A stretch of 64,000 bases of DNA from Actinoplanes oryzae (GCF_030757795.1 NZ_JAUQWH010000001.1:124001-188000); one strand, 5' to 3'. Shown: positions 25,015 through 33,834, counted from the stretch's first letter. Made by a program: numbers and translations. The notes: a model not told the origin generated them from the sequence alone.

Positions 25015-25818
25015 GTGCGTTTCGCTCGTTTTGTTCATGCCGGTGGCGTGTCCTTCGGGGTCGTCGAGGGTGAGGCGCAGTCCGGCGCCGGCGGTCTGAC
25101 GATCGCCGAGATCGACAGCATCCCGTTCCAGAACGTCCGCTTCACCGGCAACCGCTGGGCCCTCGCGGACGTCCGGCTCCTCGCCCCGATCTTCTCCAGC
25201 AAGGTCATCGGCGTGGGCCGCAACTATGCCGACCACGCCGCCGAGCTGGGCAACGAGGTGCCCAAGGAGCCGCTGCTCTTCATCAAGCCCTCCACCTCGG
25301 TGATCGGCCCCAACGACGCCATCCGCATCCCGGCCGTCACCAGCCAGGTCGAGCACGAGGCCGAGCTGGCCGTCGTCATCGGCCCGAGCGGCGCCCGCCG
25401 CGTCGACCGCGCCGGCGCCGAGAAGGCCATCTTCGGCTACACGGTGGGCAACGACGTCACCGCCCGCGACCTGCAGCGCACCGACTCGCAGTGGACGCGC
25501 GCCAAGGGCTTCGACTCGTTCTGCCCGCTGGGCCCGTGGATCGAGACGGAGCTGGACGTGAGCGACCTGGAGGTGCGGTGCGAGGTGGGCCGCAACCCCG
25601 ACGAGATGGAGGTGCGCCAGCTGGGCCGCACCAAGGACATGGTCTTCGACGTGCCGACCCTGGTGTCGTACGTGTCGCATGTCATGACGCTGCTCCCGGG
25701 CGACGTGATCCTCACCGGCACGCCCGCCGGGGTGAGCCAGATCGTGTCCGGGGAGACGGTGTCCGTGTCGGTCCAGGGCATCGGCGAGCTGCGGAACCCG
25801 GTCGTCTCGCTCGACTGA
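25015..25818 (+). CDS. Fumarylacetoacetate hydrolase family protein
   Basis: 267 aa, GTG start. The FAH fold shows the motif GVGRNYADHAAELGNEVPKEPLLFIKP and metal ligands in VEHEAELAVVIG plus NDVTARDLQ, then LTGTPAGV. Members hydrolyse or decarboxylate 2-oxo acids or acylpyruvates with a divalent metal; this genomic form is widespread next to gltX in actinobacteria and is most like acylpyruvase/oxaloacetate decarboxylase types. Here gltX is not the next gene. Substrate is not determined by sequence. Confidence 0.9.
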   Translation: MRFARFVHAGGVSFGVVEGEAQSGAGGLTIAEIDSIPFQNVRFTGNRWALADVRLLAPIFSSKVIGVGRNYADHAAELGNEVPKEPLLFIKPSTSVIGPNDAIRIPAVTSQVEHEAELAVVIGPSGARRVDRAGAEKAIFGYTVGNDVTARDLQRTDSQWTRAKGFDSFCPLGPWIETELDVSDLEVRCEVGRNPDEMEVRQLGRTKDMVFDVPTLVSYVSHVMTLLPGDVILTGTPAGVSQIVSGETVSVSVQGIGELRNPVVSLD

Positions 25819-25865
25819 CCCCACAGCCGCCATCAGCCGGCGGCGATCCTTGCCGGCCGGCCGCG

Positions 25866-26624
25866 TCAGTCGGTCGCGATGCCGTCCAGCATCTTCTGCA
25901 GGCCGTAGTCGAACGCGACTGCGGCCTGCTCCTCTGCGCCGCCGCCGTAGCCGCCCGCCTCCCAGATTCGGGTCATGGCCGGATGCCGCTCGGCGTCGAA
26001 CCAGTTCTCCCAGAAGCTCGTGCGCTCCTGCCACCAGGCGTCCGTGGACTTGCCCGTGGCCCTGCGGAGCAGCGCACTCTCGGCCTCCTGCCGGGCCGCC
26101 GCGGTGACGAACATGGTGAACGCCACCGCGGCGGGGTTGATCTGCCCCGTCGGCAGTCCCGCGTCGGCCATGGCGGCCAGCACGAACTCCCGCTCCCGGA
26201 AGGTGCCGGGTCCGAGCGGCGGCCGGGCCGTGGAGACCTGGGCGAGCCACGGGTGCAGGCGATAGATCTCCTTGGTGCGGTGGGCGTACCGGACGAGCCT
26301 CGTGCGCCACTCCGCCGGGTCGCCGCCGATCGTGGCGAGATTCCGCTGCTCCAGCGCCTCGTCGGCCATCAGGTCGACCAGGGCCGCGCGCGACGGCACG
26401 TACGTGTAGAGCGTCATCGTCGCCACTCCCAGCCGCTCCGCGACGCGGGCCATCGAGGTCGCCTCGAGTCCGTCGGCGTCGGCGATCGCCATCGCGGCGG
26501 TGAGCACGTCGTCGATGCCGAGCCGGGGCTTGCGGCCGGTGCGCGCGGGCACCGGGGGAGCGGTGCGGCGCCACAGCAGGGACAGCAGCCGGTCGAGGTC
26601 GGGGGCTTCACTCGGCTCGCTCAT
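25866..26624 (-). CDS. TetR family transcriptional regulator
   Basis: 252 aa from ATG 26624. The DNA-binding helices read GIDDVLTAAMAIADADGLEA and SMARVAERLGVATMTLYTYVPSRAALVDLM, typical of TetR proteins with a long N-terminal arm (DRLLSLLWRRTAPP). The C-terminal part (PAEWRTRLVRYAHRTKEIYRLHPWLAQV) resembles the TetR_C 11/TetR_C_33 type often linked to drug-metabolising enzymes. It is divergent from the NAD(P)-binding gene at 26680, and the gap contains two copies of CGTA-N5-TACGAG. It probably represses both. Confidence 0.9.
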   Translation of the reverse strand: MSEPSEAPDLDRLLSLLWRRTAPPVPARTGRKPRLGIDDVLTAAMAIADADGLEATSMARVAERLGVATMTLYTYVPSRAALVDLMADEALEQRNLATIGGDPAEWRTRLVRYAHRTKEIYRLHPWLAQVSTARPPLGPGTFREREFVLAAMADAGLPTGQINPAAVAFTMFVTAAARQEAESALLRRATGKSTDAWWQERTSFWENWFDAERHPAMTRIWEAGGYGGGAEEQAAVAFDYGLQKMLDGIATD

Positions 26625-26663
26625 CTCGTATACCCTACGAGAACTGTTTCCGTAGGGCATACG
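26625..26663. promoter_or_regulatory. Paired TetR operator
   Basis: CTCGTA-N5-TACGAG (26625-26641) and CGTA-N5-TACG (26651-26663) form two direct copies of CGTA-N5-TACGAGAAC spaced 24 bp. The two copies together also make an imperfect larger inverted repeat (CGTATACCCTA against TAGGGCATACG). Confidence 0.7.
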
Positions 26664-26679
26664 AGAACGGGGTGACGCG

Positions 26680-27483
26680 ATGAAGATCCTGGTGACGGGC
26701 GCGACCGGCAACGTGGGGCGGCTGGTGGTGGACGAGCTGCTGGCGCTCGGCGCGACGGACGTCCGGGCGCTGACGGCCAAGCCGGAGGCGGCCCGGCTGC
26801 CCGAGGGCGTCGAGGTCTTCCGCGGCTGGATCGGCCGTCCGGCGACCGTCGCGCCCGCGCTGCGTGACGTCGACCACCTCTACCTGGCGCCGCACCTCCC
26901 CACGAACGCCGAGATCTGCCGCCTGGCGGCCGACGCCGGCGTGCGCCGCATCGTCGACCTGGCCGGGGCCAAGGACGGCGAGTGGCGCCCGATCGAGGAG
27001 GGTGTCGAGGCCACGGGCGTGCCCCACGTCCACCTCGAACCGGGCGAGTTCCTGCCCAACACGCTCATGTGGGCGGCGCAGACCCGCGCCGGCGACGTCG
27101 TCCGCGACGGCTGCGGCGAGTCCAGCAGCGCGCTCATCGCCCTCGAGGACATCGCGGCGGTGGCGGCCCGGTGCCTGGTCGAGGAGGGGCACGAGGGCCG
27201 GTCGTACGAGCTCACGGGCCCCGCCTCCCTCACCCGCCGCGACCGCGTGGCGCAGCTCGGGCTGGCCCTGGGCCGCACCCTCGAATACGTCGACCTGCCC
27301 CGCGAGGCCTTCATCGCGGAGCTCGCTCCCGCCATGGGCGAATACGCCGCCTGGTACGTGGACGGCCTCGCAGCGCTCATCGACCACCCGCAGCCCGTGT
27401 CGCCCGCCGTCGAGCAGGTGACCGGACGGCCCGGGACGACCTTCCTGGAGTGGGCACGGGCGCACGCGGCGGACTTCCGCTGA
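26680..27483 (+). CDS. NAD(P)-binding NmrA-like oxidoreductase
   Basis: 267 aa, ATG start. Rossmann motif GATGNVGR at residues 7-14, then ALTAKPEAARLPEGVEVFRG, YLAPHL and IVDLAGAKDGEW; the atypical short-chain dehydrogenase (NmrA/SDR_a5) family lacks the usual YxxxK, as here. Members reduce quinones or act as redox sensors. It is divergent from a TetR gene that probably represses it. Substrate is unknown. It is followed after 90 bp by tRNA-Gln. Confidence 0.87.
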   Translation: MKILVTGATGNVGRLVVDELLALGATDVRALTAKPEAARLPEGVEVFRGWIGRPATVAPALRDVDHLYLAPHLPTNAEICRLAADAGVRRIVDLAGAKDGEWRPIEEGVEATGVPHVHLEPGEFLPNTLMWAAQTRAGDVVRDGCGESSSALIALEDIAAVAARCLVEEGHEGRSYELTGPASLTRRDRVAQLGLALGRTLEYVDLPREAFIAELAPAMGEYAAWYVDGLAALIDHPQPVSPAVEQVTGRPGTTFLEWARAHAADFR

Positions 27484-27573
27484 CCCTGCTTCCGGGGGCC
27501 CGATTTGGCGCCCACTGGAGGCTCGGGTAGAGTTCGTTCTCGGCACGGAACACCGCAAGGTGGGAAGCGCCGA

Positions 27574-27645
27574 TGGGGTATGGGGTAATTGGCAGCCCGA
27601 CTGATTCTGGTTCAGTTAGTCTAGGTTCGAGTCCTGGTACCCCAG
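27574..27645 (+). tRNA. tRNA-Gln (CTG anticodon)
   Basis: 72 nt. Acceptor TGGGGTA (27574-27580) pairs with TACCCCA (27638-27644), discriminator G. The anticodon stem ACTGA/TCAGT closes a 7-nt loop TTCTGGT with anticodon CTG; the T-arm is centred on GGTTCGAGTCC. No CCA is encoded. Confidence 0.95.
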
Positions 27646-27747
27646 CGCTGAGGTCTTTCGAGGTCGGCGGCGCTGGTAGCTCGCGAAAAACGAGTGGCAG
27701 CGCTGCTGGATCGGTAAGACCATGGCAGGAGCAACACGGCAATGCCT

Positions 27748-27820
27748 GGTCCCGTCGTCTAGCGGCCTAGGACGCCGCCCTCTCAAGGCGGTAGCGAGGG
27801 TTCGAATCCCTTCGGGACTA
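27748..27820 (+). tRNA. tRNA-Glu (CTC anticodon), copy 1
   Basis: 73 nt. Acceptor GGTCCCG (27748-27754) pairs with CGGGACT (27813-27819) with a G-U first pair; U8 present. Anticodon stem CCGCC/GGCGG closes loop CTCTCAA, anticodon CTC. T-loop TTCGAAT. No encoded CCA. It lies about 100 bp after tRNA-Gln. Confidence 0.95.
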
Positions 27821-27833
27821 CAGCAGTGACAGC

Positions 27834-27867
27834 AGCTCGCCTCATCCGAGGCGGGCTGTTTTCGTTT
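27834..27867 (+). terminator. Terminator after tRNA-Glu copy 1
   Basis: AGCTCGCCTC (27834-27843) pairs with GAGGCGGGCT (27848-27857) over 10 positions (one G-U) around ATCC, followed by a T-rich run GTTTTCGTTT. Confidence 0.8.
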
Positions 27868-28119
27868 CCGCCCCCTTCGCGCTGAAGCCCACCTCCCGCG
27901 TCTTCTCCGCGCCCTGATTGCCTCGCACATCTCCTCCGCACTCGGGCCATGTTTCGCGGCCCCCGCGGGTCCTGCCCTTCCTTCCCCTCGGCTGGGCCCG
28001 TCCGGGTGGTTGATGTGGGGCGGCCCACCCTGGCTGGCGGCCGGGCCGCGGCAGACGATAGAGTTCCACTCCGTTGCTCCGCGATGCACGTCGTCGCGGC
28101 GGCGATGAAAGTCCGGCCC

Positions 28120-28192
28120 GGTCCCGTCGTCTAGCGGCCTAGGACGCCGCCCTCTCAAGGCGGTAGCGAGGGTTCGAATCCCTTCGGGACTA
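28120..28192 (+). tRNA. tRNA-Glu (CTC anticodon), copy 2
   Basis: Identical over all 73 nt to the copy at 27748-27820: same acceptor, anticodon loop CTCTCAA and T-arm. The flanks differ, so it is not a recent large duplication. No encoded CCA. The terminator hairpin starts 8 nt downstream. Confidence 0.95.
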
Positions 28193-28200
28193 CCACCACC

Positions 28201-28226
28201 GAGCCCGTGTCATGCGACACGGGCTC
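28201..28226 (+). terminator. Hairpin after tRNA-Glu copy 2
   Basis: Perfect 11-bp stem GAGCCCGTGTC/GACACGGGCTC around ATGC. There is no T-run, so it is a GC-type terminator or processing signal. Confidence 0.65.
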
Positions 28227-28240
28227 GCTGCGTTCCAAGC

Positions 28241-28320
28241 CTCCGCCGGCCGAGCCGCTGTGCCGTGGGCCTCCGCCGGCCAAGCCGCTGTGCCGTGGGC
28301 TTCCGCCGGCCGAGTTCTTG
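28241..28320 (+). repeat. 30-bp direct repeats followed by low-complexity (CACCCGCCG) sequence
   Basis: Units CTCCGCCGGCC(G/A)AGCCGCTG... start at 28241, 28271 and (partial) 28301. From about 28325 to 28480 the sequence degenerates into CACCCGCCG/CCGCC-rich simple repeats. The 28227-28650 gap holds no gene I can support. Confidence 0.75.
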
Positions 28321-28650
28321 CGTCCCAGCGTCCCACCCGCCACCCGCCGCCGCGCGCCACCCGCCGTGTGCCGCCGCCCGCCGCCACCCGCCACCCGCCA
28401 CCCGCCGCCGTGTGCCGCCGCCCGCCGCCGCGCGCCACCCGCCGTCCGCCGCGCGCCACCCGCCGCGCACCGCCCGGCCGCTTGCCGCCCGGTCTCCTGC
28501 CCCCGCCGCTGGCTGCCCGCTCGCTGCTTTCCGGGCGCTGGCATCTTTTTCCCGGGCTGGCGCGGTCAGGGGCGGATGCAAGGGCTTCTGCGGTCGGCAG
28601 ATCCGCGTCGGGCGTAACCCGGATCCCTCGCTGCCAGCGAAGATGGACCC

Positions 28651-29355
28651 ATGACGGAGCTATCGGTACGACGCGTCGACTTCGGATACTTCGTGCGCCC
28701 CGCCGAGGAGACGGGCACGGGCGCGCCCCGGGTCGAGCCCTGTCTCGGCTATCTCGTCGAGCATCCGGACGGCCTGCTGCTCATGGACACGGGCATGGCG
28801 GGGGACGCCGGCGTGGACGCGCACTACCGGCCTTCGCGGATCGGGCTGCGCGAGGCGTTGGGGGCGGCGGGCGCGCGGCTGGACGACGTGCGGTGGGTGG
28901 TGAACTGTCACCTGCACTTCGATCACAGCGGGGGCAACCCGCTGCTGCCGGGGCGCCCGATCTTCACGCAGCGGACGGAGCTCGACACAGCCCGGCGATC
29001 GGATCAGTACCTGCGCGAGTGCGTGGATGCGCCCGGCGTCACCTACACCGAGCTGGACGGCGAGACGGAAGTGCTGCCCGGGGTCGTCATCGTGCCCACG
29101 CCCGGCCACGCGGCGGGCCACCAGTCGCTCGTGGTGCGCCGCAAGGACGGCACGATCGTCGTCGCCGGGCAGAGCCATGACCACGCGACGGCGTTCGCCG
29201 GGGATGTGCTCGCCCACCGAGCCGCCGGCGAGGGCGCCGGGCAGCCGCTGCCTGTCGCGCCGGCCTGGATCCCGCGCCTGCTGGACTTCGACCCGGCTCG
29301 CGTGGTGTTCGCGCACGACAACTCGGTCTGGGAGCCGCGCGAAGCCACCTGGTGA
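28651..29355 (+). CDS. MBL-fold metallohydrolase (AHL-lactonase-like)
   Basis: 234 aa, ATG start. The metal motif is NCHLHFDHSGGN (HxHxDH), with later His in TPGHAAGHQSLV and Asp/His in VVAGQSHDHA and FAHDNSVW. Order and spacing match the AiiA/N-acyl-homoserine lactonase branch, which hydrolyses lactones or related esters. Actinobacteria use gamma-butyrolactones as signals, so a lactone substrate is conceivable but unproven. It stands alone, with low-complexity DNA on both sides, converging on the ndgR gene. Confidence 0.85.
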   Translation: MTELSVRRVDFGYFVRPAEETGTGAPRVEPCLGYLVEHPDGLLLMDTGMAGDAGVDAHYRPSRIGLREALGAAGARLDDVRWVVNCHLHFDHSGGNPLLPGRPIFTQRTELDTARRSDQYLRECVDAPGVTYTELDGETEVLPGVVIVPTPGHAAGHQSLVVRRKDGTIVVAGQSHDHATAFAGDVLAHRAAGEGAGQPLPVAPAWIPRLLDFDPARVVFAHDNSVWEPREATW

Positions 29356-29631
29356 TCAAGGCAACACCGCCGCCGAAGCAGTCAAAGCCCGCGGACAGAA
29401 GCAGTCAAAGCCCGCGCCGAAGCCCGCGCGCCGATGCCCGCTCAAGCGCCGAAGCCCGCGCGCCGAAGCCCGCTCAAACGCCGGCGCCCGCTCGCGCGCC
29501 GACATCCGGAGTGGCCGGCGCCGGCTCGCGAGAAGCGAACCGCCAGGATCCGGGGAGGCCCGCGTCGACCTCGCGCGAGCTCGGACGCCGGCTCGGGAGA
29601 AGAAGGCCGCCAGAATCCCGCGGCGAGCGGG
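29356..29631 (+). repeat. Degenerate Pro/Ala-coding repeats in a convergent gap
   Basis: Contains imperfect repeats of GAAGCAGTCAAAGCCCGCG (29376 and 29399) and of GCCGAAGCCCGCG (about 29421-29475), then a second pair with core GAGAAG..GCCGCCAG at about 29530 and 29600. An open frame starts with GTG 29352 but reads only Pro/Ala/Arg/Ser. Best regarded as decayed tandem sequence between convergent genes. Confidence 0.6.
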
Positions 29632-30318
29632 TCAGAGGCCGCTGAGCCGCTGCCCCGCCCGTACGACAGCCATCGCGTGCCGCTCGCCGGGACGACGACC
29701 CAGCCGTTCGATCGGACCGCTTATCGAGATGGAGGCGATGACCCGGCCCGTCCGGTCGCGGATGGGGGCCGAGACGCTGGCCACACCCGGCTCGCGCTCG
29801 GCGACGCTCTGGGCCCAGCCGCGGCGGCGGACCTCGGCGAGCGTGCGCCCCGTGAACTTGCACCGGGGCAGCAGCGGCATCACGGCCTCCGGCGGCTCCC
29901 AGGCGAGCAGGATCTGGGCCGCGGAGCCGGCGACCATCGGGAGGACCGAGCCGACCGGGACGGTGTCGCGCAGGCCGCTCGCCCGCTCCGCCGCGGCCAC
30001 GCAGATGCGCTCGTCGGCACGCCGGAGGTAGAGCTGTGCGCTCTCGCCCGTGGCGTCCCGCAATGCGGTCAGCAGCGGCTCGGCCGCGGTCAGCAGGACG
30101 TCGGGGGCGGCGTTGGCGAGCTCGCCCAGCCGCGGGCCCGGGCGCCAGCGGCCCTGGGTGTCGCGGACCAGCATCCGGTGGATCTCCAGAGCCTGGGCCA
30201 GCCGGTGCGCGGTGGCCCGGGGCAGCTTGGTCCGGTCGACTAATTCGGCCAGGCTGGCGCCGTCGACACAGGCCGCGAGGATGACCACCGCCTTGTCGAG
30301 AACGCCGACACCGCTCAT
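29632..30318 (-). CDS. ndgR: IclR family regulator NdgR-like
   Basis: 228 aa from ATG 30318 (SGVGVLDKAVVIL); an upstream ATG at 30342 has its ribosome site too close. The winged helix (LAELVDRTKLPRATAHRLAQALEIHRML) and IclR effector domain (SAQLYLRRADERICVAAAER...GLRDTVPVG...SISISGPIERL) match NdgR of Streptomyces and LtbR of Corynebacterium, which control leuCD and amino acid genes. It is divergent from leuC, as in those genomes. Expected to repress or activate leuCD according to amino acid supply. Confidence 0.9.
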   Translation of the reverse strand: MSGVGVLDKAVVILAACVDGASLAELVDRTKLPRATAHRLAQALEIHRMLVRDTQGRWRPGPRLGELANAAPDVLLTAAEPLLTALRDATGESAQLYLRRADERICVAAAERASGLRDTVPVGSVLPMVAGSAAQILLAWEPPEAVMPLLPRCKFTGRTLAEVRRRGWAQSVAEREPGVASVSAPIRDRTGRVIASISISGPIERLGRRPGERHAMAVVRAGQRLSGL

Positions 30319-30367
30319 ACTGTGTCCCACAAGCCGAAACATACCTCCCAGAATTTAGGATGTCCAG
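30319..30367. promoter_or_regulatory. ndgR-leuC divergent control region
   Basis: A 49-bp gap between divergent ndgR and leuC. It is A/T-richer than its flanks (GAAACATACCTCCCAGAATTTAGG). NdgR/LtbR is known to bind this gap in relatives; no clear dyad is evident to me by eye. Confidence 0.5.
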
Positions 30368-31813
30368 ATGGTGGGAGTCACTCCGAAGCCGAGGACCTTG
30401 GCAGAGAAGGTCTGGGACGACCATGTCGTGCGTAGCGCCGAGGGTGAGCCTGATCTGCTCTTCATCGACCTGCACCTGCTGCACGAGGTGACCAGCCCGC
30501 AGGCCTTCGACGGCCTGCGCATGGCGAACCGCAAGGTCCGGCGCACCGACCTGACGCTGGCGACCGAGGATCACAACACCCCGACCGGGTACGCGGATCC
30601 GGCCTTCAACACCCGTCGCGGCGACCTGCTGACGATCGCCGACACGACCTCGCGCACCCAGATCGAGACGCTCCGGAAGAACTGCGCCGAGTTCGGCGTG
30701 CAGATCCGCTCGCTCGGTCACGTGGACCAGGGCATCGTGCACATCATCGGCCCGCAGCTGGGGCTCACCCAGCCCGGCATGACGATCGTGTGCGGCGACT
30801 CGCACACCGCGACCCACGGCGCCTTCGGGGCGCTGGCCTTCGGCATCGGCACCAGCGAGGTCGAGCACGTGCTCGCGACGCAGACGCTGCCGCAGGCGAA
30901 GCCGAAGACCATGGCCGTGACGGTGACCGGCGAGCTGCGCCCCGGCGTCACCGCGAAGGACCTCATCCTCGCGCTCATCACGCAGGTCGGCACCGGCGGC
31001 GGCAACGGCCACATCGTGGAGTACCGCGGCGAGGCCATCCGGAAGCTCTCGATGGCGGGCCGGATGACCATCTGCAACATGTCGATCGAGTGGGGCGCCA
31101 AGGCCGGCATGATCGCGCCGGACGAGACCACCTTCGAGTACCTCAAGGGCCGCGAGCACGCGCCCCAGGGTGCGGAGTGGGACGCCGCCGTCGAGTACTG
31201 GAAGTCGCTGGCGACCGACGAGGACGCCGAGTTCGACACCGAGGTGATCCTCGACGCCTCCACCATCAGCCCGTTCGTCACCTGGGGCACCAACCCGGGC
31301 CAGGGCGCGCCGCTGGACAGCGCCGTGCCGGACCCGGAGGAGTTCGTCGACGAGACCGAGCGCAACGCCGCCCGCCGCGCGCTGGAGTACATGGACCTTC
31401 GGGCCGGCACGCCGCTCAAGGACGTCGCCGTCGACGTGGTCTTCGTCGGCTCCTGTACCAACGGCCGCATCGAGGACCTGCGCGCCGCCGCGGACGTGAT
31501 CCGGGGTCACAAGGTGCACGAGGGCGTCCGGATGATGATCGTCCCGGGGTCGTACCAGGTCCGTGAGGCCGCCGAGCAGGAGGGCCTCGACAAGATCTTC
31601 ACAGACGCGGGGGCCGAGTGGCGCTTCGCGGGCTGCTCGATGTGCCTGGGCATGAACCCGGACACGCTCAGCCCCGGCCAGCGCGCCGCCTCCACGTCCA
31701 ACCGCAACTTCGAGGGCCGGCAGGGCAAGGGCGGGCGTACCCACCTGGTCTCGCCGGAGGTCGCCGCCGCCACCGCCGTGGCCGGCAAGCTCGCCGCCCC
31801 CGCAGACCTCTGA
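30368..31813 (+). CDS. leuC: 3-isopropylmalate dehydratase large subunit
   Basis: 481 aa, ATG start. Isomerises 2- to 3-isopropylmalate through the 2-enoate intermediate with a [4Fe-4S] cluster. Cluster ligands Cys363 (VGSCTNGRI) and Cys423/Cys426 ([12 protein letters not shown]) are in place; [28 protein letters not shown] is the aconitase-family signature. It is followed 13 nt later by leuD, the small subunit. Control by the divergent NdgR protein is likely. Confidence 0.97.
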   Translation: MVGVTPKPRTLAEKVWDDHVVRSAEGEPDLLFIDLHLLHEVTSPQAFDGLRMANRKVRRTDLTLATEDHNTPTGYADPAFNTRRGDLLTIADTTSRTQIETLRKNCAEFGVQIRSLGHVDQGIVHIIGPQLGLTQPGMTIVCGDSHTATHGAFGALAFGIGTSEVEHVLATQTLPQAKPKTMAVTVTGELRPGVTAKDLILALITQVGTGGGNGHIVEYRGEAIRKLSMAGRMTICNMSIEWGAKAGMIAPDETTFEYLKGREHAPQGAEWDAAVEYWKSLATDEDAEFDTEVILDASTISPFVTWGTNPGQGAPLDSAVPDPEEFVDETERNAARRALEYMDLRAGTPLKDVAVDVVFVGSCTNGRIEDLRAAADVIRGHKVHEGVRMMIVPGSYQVREAAEQEGLDKIFTDAGAEWRFAGCSMCLGMNPDTLSPGQRAASTSNRNFEGRQGKGGRTHLVSPEVAAATAVAGKLAAPADL

Positions 31814-31826
31814 GCCGGAGAGAATC

Positions 31827-32414
31827 ATGGACAAGTTCACCACCCACAGCGGCAAGGTCATGCCGCTGCGCCGCTCCGATGTGGACACCGATCAGATCAT
31901 CCCGGCGGTCTACCTGAAGCGGGTCACCCGCACCGGTTTCGAGGACGGGCTGTTCAGCGCCTGGCGCGAGGACCCGTCGTTCGTGCTGCACAACCCCGCC
32001 CACGCGGGTGCCACGATCCTCGTCGCCGGCCCCAACTTCGGGACCGGCTCCTCCCGCCAGCACGCCGTCTGGGCCCTGCGCGACTGGGGCTTCAAGGTCG
32101 TCATCGCCGCCCGCTTCGGCGACATCTTCCGGGGCAACGCCCTCAAGGAGGGGCTGCTGCCCGTCCAGCTCGACCAGAAGGCCGTCGAGGCGCTCTGGGA
32201 CCTGGGCGACAGCGAGCCGGAGAAGGAGGTGACCGTCGACCTCGGCGCCCGTGAGGTGCGCGTGGACGAGGCGCACTGGTCCTTCCCGATCGACGACTTC
32301 AGCCGCTGGCGCCTCATGGAGGGCCTCGACGACATCGGACTGACCCTGCGCCACGCAGACGCGATCGCCGCGTACGAGCAGCGCCGCCCGGCCTTCAAGC
32401 CCGTCACCGTCTGA
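31827..32414 (+). CDS. leuD: 3-isopropylmalate dehydratase small subunit
   Basis: 195 aa, ATG after GGAGAG. Swivel-domain partner of Leu[20 protein letters not shown] at the N terminus and [44 protein letters not shown] are the conserved blocks binding the substrate. Length fits the family. Translation is close-coupled to leuC. The next gene (hup) has its own promoter region; a terminator hairpin lies at 32716-32751. Confidence 0.97.
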   Translation: MDKFTTHSGKVMPLRRSDVDTDQIIPAVYLKRVTRTGFEDGLFSAWREDPSFVLHNPAHAGATILVAGPNFGTGSSRQHAVWALRDWGFKVVIAARFGDIFRGNALKEGLLPVQLDQKAVEALWDLGDSEPEKEVTVDLGAREVRVDEAHWSFPIDDFSRWRLMEGLDDIGLTLRHADAIAAYEQRRPAFKPVTV

Positions 32415-32715
32415 GCCGGCAGCCGGAAAGCCGGCAGTCGGGAGCGCAAAGCGGGAGCCGGAGCGAAAACCGGGGACCCGGAAGCCGGAAAACGCCGGGG
32501 GCAGCCGGAAAGCGGCCCCCCGGCATCCGGGAAGGCCTGCGAGGCACCGGATCCGGCCGCCGGGAGACCGGAAAACCCGGCCGCACCGAGGGTTCCGGCG
32601 CCCGCCAACCCCGGATCCGTTGCCCGGAAGGGCCATCGGGAGGCGGAAATCACTCGCCGGGCGCCGGATCCGCCGCGCCACCCGAAAGTGCCCGGAATCC
32701 CAGTGCCCACAAGGA
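32415..32715 (+). repeat. CCGGAAA-rich degenerate repeat after leuD
   Basis: About 300 bp with recurrent GCCGGAAA/ACCGGAAA and CCGGGA motifs (for example 32417-32431, 32483-32514 and 32571-32580) but no fixed period. No gene is supported. The sequence is probably decayed repeat or replication-slippage material. Confidence 0.5.
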
Positions 32716-32751
32716 ATTTCGCCCTCGCCGGGTCACCGGTGAGGGCGAAAT
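32716..32751 (+). terminator. Terminator between leuD and hup
   Basis: ATTTCGCCCTC (32716-32726) pairs with GAGGGCGAAAT (32741-32751), and the inner CCGG/CCGG adds four pairs (five with a G-U) around GTCA. A long, near-perfect hairpin about 300 bp after leuD. Confidence 0.8.
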
Positions 32752-32915
32752 CCGTTGCGACACAACGAATTTTTTCGAGCGAATGTTTGTGTCTGCTGGT
32801 CAGGGGGCATACGGTGCGCGCAGAATGGCTCGCATTGGGCCGATGATGCTTGTTCACGAGGATGAAAGCTCCTGCGTGGCCGCAAGCGTCAGTTCTCACG
32901 TTCGGGAGGAAAACC

Positions 32916-33716
32916 GTGAACAAGGCCGAGCTCATCGAGGCGCTCGCCGCCCGACTGGGGGACCGGAAGACGGCTACGGCTGCTCTGGATGCGGTCATCA
33001 GCGAGGTGCAGACCGCCGTCACCAAGGGCGACCGGGTGGCCATCACCGGTTTCGGAGTCTTCGAGAAGCGGGCGCGCAATGCGCGTACGGCGAGGAATCC
33101 ACGCACCGGCGAACCAGTCAAGGTGAAGAAGACGTCCGTCCCCGCCTTCAAGCCCGGCACGGGCTTCCGGGAGATGGTCGCCAGCGGCAAGGTGGCCAAG
33201 GCCACCGCCGCGAAGAAGACCACCGCGGCGGCGAAGTCCACCACTGCCAGCAAGGCGGCCCCGGCGAAGGCCACCGCCACCAAGTCCACCGCCACCAAGG
33301 CCGCCACCGCCACGAAGGCGGCTCCGGCCACCAAGACGGCTGCCGCCAAGAAGACGACGGCGACCAAGGCCACGGCGGCGAAGTCGACCGCGACCAAGGC
33401 CACGGCGGCGAAGTCCACCGCGGCGAAGTCGGCGCCCGCCAAGACGACGGCGGCGAAGTCCACGACGGCCACGAAGGCGGCTCCGGCCACCAAGACGGCC
33501 GCCGCCAAGAAGACGACGGCGACCAAGGCCACGGCCGCCAAGTCGACGGCCACGAAGGCGGCTCCGGCCACCAAGACGGCCGCCGCCAAGAAGACCGCGG
33601 CCACCAAGTCGGCGCCGGCGAAGAAGGCGGCGACCGCCACGAAGGCCACGGCCACCAAGGCGGCCCCCGCCAAGAAGGCGACCGCGCGCAAGTCGGCGGC
33701 GGCCAAGACCCGCTGA
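32916..33716 (+). CDS. hup: HU-type nucleoid protein with long lysine/alanine tail
   Basis: 266 aa from GTG 32916, set by GGGAGGA 6 nt upstream. Residues 1-90 are HU ([62 protein letters not shown]). The remaining about 175 residues are a [18 protein letters not shown] repeat tail like eukaryotic H1 and mycobacterial HupB or Streptomyces HupS. This tail is at the long end for the family. HU bends and compacts DNA; the tail adds non-specific DNA binding and is a target of acetylation in relatives. DNA units of about 45 bp recur at 33309, 33468 and 33549. Position after leuD is conserved. Confidence 0.95.
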   Translation: MNKAELIEALAARLGDRKTATAALDAVISEVQTAVTKGDRVAITGFGVFEKRARNARTARNPRTGEPVKVKKTSVPAFKPGTGFREMVASGKVAKATAAKKTTAAAKSTTASKAAPAKATATKSTATKAATATKAAPATKTAAAKKTTATKATAAKSTATKATAAKSTAAKSAPAKTTAAKSTTATKAAPATKTAAAKKTTATKATAAKSTATKAAPATKTAAAKKTAATKSAPAKKAATATKATATKAAPAKKATARKSAAAKTR

Positions 33717-33722
33717 GCAAGA

Positions 33723-33745
33723 CCCGCTGAGACCGCCTCAGCGGG
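33723..33745 (+). repeat. Hairpin and duplicated stop region after hup
   Basis: CAAGACCCGCTGAG occurs twice in tandem across the hup stop. The second copy's CCCGCTGAG (33723-33731) pairs with CTCAGCGGG (33737-33745) around five bases. Confidence 0.65.
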
Positions 33746-33756
33746 CCGCAGAGCGA

Positions 33757-33790
33757 CGAAAGGCGTCCACCTCAGGGTGGACGCCTTTCG
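33757..33790 (+). terminator. Terminator of hup
   Basis: Perfect 15-bp stem CGAAAGGCGTCCACC/GGTGGACGCCTTTCG around TCAG. No T-tract beyond TTTCG; the long stem suggests a bidirectional terminator. Confidence 0.8.
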
Positions 33791-33834
33791 CGTGTTCCGG
33801 CGGTGCTCACGCCACTGTGCCTACGGTCCGCTGC

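Noticed and set aside
27616-28158. Minus-strand frame containing GYQDSNLD/GIRTLATALRG-like text
   Set aside because: Runs through the tRNA genes; a known type of spurious prediction.
28155-28544. Pro/Arg-rich frames over the CACCCGCCG region
   Set aside because: Simple-sequence repeats with no codon bias or start context.
29352-29645. GTG-initiated 97-codon frame after the MBL gene
   Set aside because: Low-complexity Pro/Ala/Ser/Arg; overlaps repeated DNA and lacks a ribosome site.
31910-33706. 598-aa minus-strand frame antisense to hup and leuD
   Set aside because: Val/Ala/Phe repeats arise from the complement of the lysine/alanine tail.
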